Positions 62,036 through 64,000 of a DNA stretch of 64,000 nucleotides are shown in pieces. Below the pieces are notes generated by a model that made no database searches, was not told the DNA's origin, and was given only the letters and a program-made list of their open reading frames with translations. The position numbers were made by a program, and so were the translations under genes. How positions within the stretch are numbered: position 1 is the first letter of the stretch; every line of letters starts with the position of its first letter. The DNA comes from Trema orientale (Eukaryota > Streptophyta > Magnoliopsida > Rosales > Cannabaceae): NCBI GenBank assembly GCA_002914845.1, contig JXTC01000307.1, forward strand, positions 72,230 through 136,229. Reading direction: 5' to 3'.

Positions 62036-62092
62036 TTATTATAGTATCATATGTTAATATTGATACTGCTAAATGTGCATTATTTTCTATAA

Positions 62093-62348
62093 TTATTATA
62101 GTATCATATGTTAGCATTGATACTGCTAAATGTAGTTTTTTTACCGAATATACATTACATTCTCTTTTTCCATTTTCCAGAACAGTATAACTATTAGAAA
62201 CCAAACTTCAGATACCCCGGTTATTATAGTATCATATGTTAGCATTGATACTGCTAAATGTAGTTTTTTTACCGAATATACATTACATTCTCTTTTTCCA
62301 TTTTCCAGAACAGTATAACTATTAGAAACCAAACTTCAGATACCCCGG
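62093..62348. repeat. Exact 128-bp tandem duplication with a partial third copy
   Basis: 62093-62220 and 62221-62348 are identical throughout (unit starts TTATTATAGTATCATATGTT and ends CAGATACCCCGG). The first 43 bp also occur, slightly diverged, at 62036-62078. On the minus strand the unit is open for reading in one frame, but the peptide is not recognisable and probably meaningless. Confidence 0.95.
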
Positions 62349-64000
62349 TTAGTTGCTCTCACAATTATGAAAAAATGACTAATACGACATAATAAATAAA
62401 TAAATAAACAAAAGTGGGACCTACTCTCTAAAGTCGCACTCAATACGGTACCAAGGTGATTGTGTCAGAAATGTCTCAAAAATAGAAGTTAAATCTAAGT
62501 GGTTTTTTTTTTTTTTCAGCAAAGAAACAAAAATTATAGCTCCTTTTTTCCCATCCAGTGGTTTGTGTCGGTAGTTTAGAAAGTCAAGAAAAAAAGTAAA
62601 AAATAAAAAACAAAAATGTCGGTAGTCTAGAATAATGAACGTGAAAGACCCTTAAGGTATTTTTTTTTTAATAATGACGCCTAGTTTAAATTGGTACGTA
62701 CTACGTGGTCGCTTAGTATATAATCGTCTTTATTTTTCTTCAAGACAATATAAATATCCAATATCCATCTTCTTACTTGACCAGAAGAACATGAAAATGG
62801 AGTATACTTGGAGTACACAACTGATTAATACTAATAGCCACCTAATCCATTTCCCAGATAATCCTCTTTTATATGTCTAGTATCATTATTATGCTTTTGT
62901 TATTACTTATCATTATTTTTGAAACGATGCATTCCCTTTGTCAAAAGTTAGGTTAATCCCACTCACATGTATTTATTGTAGTTTTACCAACGCTTAGGTT
63001 CATAAAGTCAGTTACGCATTAATTAACTTTATTATCAAATTACCCTTTTGCCCTTCGTCAATTGCTTTTTCATTATTATTATTTTTTTTGTTTGTTTCTT
63101 TTTATAATTGTCAAGTTTCGTCAGAATTTTTTTTTAAAGGAAGTTTTGGTTAGAAAACAGAGTAGCCAGCACTGGCCGGAGTATAATGTTAGTACTAACA
63201 ACCAATATGATGATGTGATGGTGACTATCTAAAATCTAGATTTTGTGTTAAAAGCCTATCTAATCCATTCAACTAAAATTGGATATTTTCATTAAAAAGA
63301 AAATGAAATTATAAAATTGGATTAAATTGGATGTAGTTTCTTTAATGTATTGTGTTGGTCTGGTCTCGAATATACTCCGATCAAATTTAACCAAAGTCAA
63401 GGTTTGTATATGCTAAAATTGTTGAAGTATAAAACCAATATGTATATAACACAGTGGCAAAGCATATATATATATACATATTATAAAATTATGATCACAA
63501 ATATAACTTGATTAGTAACCACATCAATTTTTAATATTGAAATATTGAGTTCAAATCTTCTATCACTGATTGTCAAATATGTATATATATATTACAAAAC
63601 GGAATCAATTAATTCTCCTATATACAGTGGTCCAAAACCCACTATAGTATTCCTTTTTTTTAAAAAAAAACCACTATAGTAATTATTTATTCATTATTCC
63701 TTTCGAAAAATGTTAAATAATACTTATAGTCCATACTATGTACTTAGTGTAGATCTATCCTGTATAAAAAAAAATTTCATATTAGCAAATACGAAGTTTT
63801 GTACGCTAATAAACGATATGATGATTTTAAATCATATTTTATCTCAAAATAAAACCACATTATATAAAATTGTGTAGTTGAAAATTATACTAATTTTGTT
63901 TTTTCTTTCATTTTTTTTCTTTTTACAAAAATAAACATATCCAGTGTTACACTTTTGGTAACGTAGCTGATCACCATGAATTTATTCGTATTTTTTTTCC
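62349..64000. other. Intergenic to window edge, no gene seen
   Basis: AT-rich with T-runs, short TATA tracts (63465-63480 and 63580-63592) and no recognisable gene or defined element. Confidence 0.5.

Noticed and set aside
61974..62332. Two overlapping minus-strand frames with repeated peptide (MVSNSYTVLENGKRE...)
   Set aside because: The repetition simply reflects the exact 128-bp DNA duplication; no start context or family.

Overview
This is plant nuclear DNA, most likely from a eudicot. The window is AT-rich with long homopolymer and (ATT)n/(AT)n tracts. Its genes are broken by GT-AG introns, and the families are plant-specific: tau-class GSTs, a NAC factor and a DUF1666 protein. Transposon remnants fill most of the space between genes. 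I cannot name the species.

Genes in order. (1) 15329-18113 (+): a five-exon DUF1666 protein of 750 aa. (2) 19703-20710 (+): a tau glutathione S-transferase, GST-A. (3) 28051-28846 (-): GST-B. (4) 33000-34071 (-): GST-C, a pseudogene with a lost start codon and a 1-bp frameshift. (5) 35382-36445 (-): GST-D. (6) 38330-39947 (+): cytosolic ribosomal protein eL34, four exons. (7) 48326-49932 (-): a FEZ/ANAC009-like NAC transcription factor, three exons. (8) 54046-56923 (-): a plastid CPBP (CAAX-like) membrane protease resembling Arabidopsis SCO4, ten exons. The four GSTs form one tandem family cluster with the same one-intron structure. The other genes have no evident functional link to each other.

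Mobile DNA. Many element ends could be fixed by their target-site duplications (TSDs). Mutator-like elements (9-bp TSD) are the main class: 466-824, 8302-10720 (a Pack-MULE carrying an RNA polymerase II subunit 2 fragment), the twin 172-bp MITEs at 37568-37739 and 40394-40565, 41225-47162 and 57203-58250. There is also a broken MuDR-type transposase at 30761-31760. A hAT-type MITE lies at 26068-26630 (8-bp TSD). PIF/Harbinger-like elements lie at 1663-2380 and 40267-40820 (TTA TSD). Solo LTRs lie at 20949-23869 (TSD TTTAA) and 41756-44889. Copia RT and RNase H relics lie at 4020-4740 (-) and 5024-5242 (+). A partial LTR sits at the left edge.

Region by region: 1-15 kb is almost entirely transposon and simple-repeat DNA. 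15-21 kb holds the DUF1666 gene and GST-A. 21-28 kb is a solo LTR, tandem repeats and MITEs. 28-36.5 kb is the GST array, with a MULE relic inserted in it. 37.5-41 kb is eL34 between two inverted copies of one MITE. 41-47 kb is a three-level nest of transposons. 48-50 kb is the NAC gene, 54-57 kb the protease gene, and 57-64 kb a MULE, a degenerate satellite and intergenic DNA. All exon joins were inferred by eye from splice consensus, reading frame and family similarity; none has transcript support here.
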